Below, one piece after another: positions 62,535 through 64,000 of a stretch of DNA of 64,000 nt; the stretch's first letter is position 1, and the number at the start of each line of letters is the position of its first letter. The notes beneath the pieces are model-generated. The model did not search any database. It was given only the letters and a program-made list of their open reading frames with translations, and was not told where the DNA came from. The translations under genes and the position numbers were made by a program. The stretch spans positions 372,001 to 436,000 of the forward strand of contig PVBG01000001.1 of the NCBI GenBank assembly GCA_002968845.1, given 5' to 3'. The stretch is from Neorhizobium tomejilense. Its GTDB lineage: Bacteria > Pseudomonadota > Alphaproteobacteria > Rhizobiales > Rhizobiaceae.

Positions 62535-63478
62535 TTCGACGACAGTTTTGCCTCGCAGAGCTCGAGCTCCCAGGTCTGGCCGTTGCATTGCGGCCCGAAC
62601 AGGTTGTGCCTTTCCTCCGCGACGAGCTTGAAGCCGGCCGTCTGGTAGATGCGGATCGCGGCCGTCAGGCAATCGTTGGTCCAGAGCGACAGCGTCTTGT
62701 AACCGGCGAGCGTCGAGAACTCGATGCATTGCTCGACCAGCGTCCGGCCGAGACCGAGGCCACGGGCGGCGGGATCGAGATAGAGGAGGCGCAGCTTGGC
62801 TGTATCGCCGCCGCCGTCGGCCAGAACCACCGAACCGACACGTTTGCCGTCGCGTTCGGCGATCCAGCAGCGCTCGCGTTCGGGGTTGAAGTTGGCGATG
62901 AACTTGCCGGCGACTTCGGCGACCAGTCCTTCGAACTTGTCGTTCCACCCGTATTCCCGCGCATAAGCGACCGCCTGGGTTTCGATGAGCCAGCCCATGT
63001 CGCCGATCCGGTGCGAACGGATGACGACCGGTGGGGAGGGGGCGGCCGATTGCGGATCGAGAATGGTTCGGATCGCCCGCATGGAGCCGATCAGCTTTTC
63101 ACGGCCCATCTCGTCCACGTCCCTCAGATCCTTGGCGATCTGCTGGCGGGAGCGTTCGCCGAGCGTCTCGTATTCGGCTTGTCCCTTATCGGTGACAACG
63201 AGGATCTGGCTACGTTTGTCCTCGGGATCCGGTTCGCTGTCGATGAAGCCCGCCTCGCGGAATTTCTTCAGCAGCCGGCTGAGATAGGCGGGATCGAGGC
63301 CGAGATCGCGGTTGAGTTCGGTTGCCGAAACCCGTTTGCGGGCGCCTATCTCGTAAAGGATGCGCGCCTCGGTCAGCGTGTAATCGGTATCGAGATAGCC
63401 CTTGGCGAGAACGCCGAGCTTGTTTGTGTAGAAACGGTTGAAGGCGCGGACGGCGTCGAGAACAGCAGGATCGGTCAT
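62531..63478 (-). CDS. MarR-GNAT fusion regulator/acetyltransferase
   Basis: A 315-residue protein. Residues 1-150 are a MarR winged helix ([44 protein letters not shown]). The C-terminal half is GNAT ([55 protein letters not shown]). GAGGAGA lies 8 bases before the ATG at 63478; an earlier in-frame ATG at 63511 overlaps the operator. A 25-bp palindrome upstream is the probable self-operator. Confidence 0.9.
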   Translation of the reverse strand: MTDPAVLDAVRAFNRFYTNKLGVLAKGYLDTDYTLTEARILYEIGARKRVSATELNRDLGLDPAYLSRLLKKFREAGFIDSEPDPEDKRSQILVVTDKGQAEYETLGERSRQQIAKDLRDVDEMGREKLIGSMRAIRTILDPQSAAPSPPVVIRSHRIGDMGWLIETQAVAYAREYGWNDKFEGLVAEVAGKFIANFNPERERCWIAERDGKRVGSVVLADGGGDTAKLRLLYLDPAARGLGLGRTLVEQCIEFSTLAGYKTLSLWTNDCLTAAIRIYQTAGFKLVAEERHNLFGPQCNGQTWELELCEAKLSSN

Positions 63479-63512
63479 CGGCAGGATCTCCTCTTCGAAG
63501 ATTCTGTCCAAT

Positions 63513-63537
63513 GTTTACTTGACTGAGTCAAGTAAAC
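63513..63537. promoter_or_regulatory. 25-bp palindromic MarR-type operator
   Basis: GTTTACTTGACT-G-AGTCAAGTAAAC: two perfect 12-base arms around one base. It sits 34 bases before the MarR-GNAT start and 1 base after the stop of the racemase gene, and its centre TTGACT...AGTCAA resembles MarR half-sites. Confidence 0.75.
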
Positions 63538-64000
63538 TTATGCTGCTGCCTGTTTTGCCGACGACTGGCCGAGTGCGAAATCGACGGCGGCCGTGGCGTG
63601 GATGGCGGTGGAATCGACGCCAGGGAGCGGCAGGCTGGAGGGGTCGAGGAGGAGGCAGATTTCCGTGCAGCCGAGGATGATGCTGTCGGCACCTTCTGCC
63701 TTCGCCTTTTCGATCATGGCGATGACCCGCGTGCGGGAGGTGTCGAGAACCGTGCCGGCACAGAGTTCGTTGAAGATGATGTCATGGATATCGGTGCGAT
63801 CGTCGGCGTCCGGCACCATGACATCGACGCCGAGCATCTTCATGCGCTCGATATAGAAACCGTGCTCCATCGTGTAGCGGGTGGCCAGCAGGAGCGGGCG
63901 GTTCAGCCCTTTCGACGTCAATGCCCTGGCGGTCTCATCGATGACATGGATGAGCGGCACGTCGATCGCAGCCTGTACGTCCGGCGCGACGATGTGCATG
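63538..64000 (-). CDS. aspartate/glutamate racemase family protein (5' truncated by window edge)
   Basis: The visible 153 residues end the protein. HIVAPDVQAAIDVPLIHVID opens the second half of the fold, and SIILGCTEICLLLD carries the catalytic Cys (GCTEI). The family is about 230 residues, so the N-terminal third, with the first Cys, lies beyond the window. It interconverts D- and L-amino acids. It may be co-transcribed with the MarR-GNAT gene. Confidence 0.88.
   Translation of the reverse strand, partial: MHIVAPDVQAAIDVPLIHVIDETARALTSKGLNRPLLLATRYTMEHGFYIERMKMLGVDVMVPDADDRTDIHDIIFNELCAGTVLDTSRTRVIAMIEKAKAEGADSIILGCTEICLLLDPSSLPLPGVDSTAIHATAAVDFALGQSSAKQAAA

Noticed and set aside
1..64000. 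CRISPR arrays, tRNA or rRNA genes, transposases or integrases
   Set aside because: No regularly spaced repeats, no recognisable tRNA or rRNA segments and no transposase or integrase motifs were seen by eye on either strand.

Overview
The window looks like a chromosomal segment of an alphaproteobacterium of the Rhizobiales, closest in style to the Rhizobium/Agrobacterium/Neorhizobium group. The clue is the right-hand gene order thyA - folA - hflK - hflC - degP-like protease - serB / miaA - herA-like ATPase - ilvB - ilvN with high-GC codon use, which I recognise as a rhizobial arrangement. Genus and species cannot be fixed from the sequence alone.

Region 1 (about 1-13.9 kb) is a mixed accessory stretch: a truncated ABC exporter at the left edge, an alpha/beta hydrolase, a PadR - HAAS membrane protein - GIN-domain protein operon, a LysE exporter, a secreted ExeM/NucH-like nuclease, two small enzymes (DUF1801, GNAT), a 56-residue Cys-rich protein, a second ABC exporter preceded by a 33-codon ORF, a GrpB protein, a nucleotidyltransferase and a sunset-like small protein.

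Region 2 (about 13.9-26.7 kb) reads as a defence or conflict island, visibly more AT-rich than the core. It holds a decayed QxK-type nuclease-like pseudogene; a tightly coupled four-gene operon built on a KAP P-loop NTPase, with an easily missed 43-residue membrane ORF; a five-gene operon of metallophosphoesterase, GASH-like helical protein, two DO-GTPase-like P-loop proteins and a GAP1-like protein, matching the architecture predicted for NTP-dependent GTPase-associated conflict systems; a convergent two-gene unit of a soluble FtsH-like AAA+/M41 protease and a DUF6634-like protein; and a tandem-XRE regulator.

Region 3 (about 27.1-36.9 kb) is a copper-resistance cluster. One operon encodes a small lipoprotein, a TolC-family protein, a Tat-exported multicopper oxidase, a cupredoxin and a CusF-like chaperone. 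Beside it lie small periplasmic proteins, a CopRS/CusRS-type two-component system with a CusR-like box, and an unusual DUF4396-multicopper oxidase fusion behind a textbook CueR/MerR-type promoter with a 19-bp spacer.

Region 4 (about 37-64 kb) is core chromosome: nucleotide and folate synthesis (thyA, folA), membrane protein quality control (hflK, hflC, Do protease), serine synthesis, tRNA modification, branched-chain amino acid synthesis with a leader-peptide attenuator, cobalt-type nitrile hydratase genes, an ECF sigma/anti-sigma pair, an ArsR-SRPBCC pair, a RecD-like helicase, a MerR-LuxR fusion regulator, pdxJ, a MarR-GNAT fusion with a 25-bp palindromic operator, and a racemase cut by the right edge. 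A HigB-type toxin gene in this region is frameshifted while its antitoxin is intact. I found no rRNA, tRNA, CRISPR array, intact transposase or integrase.
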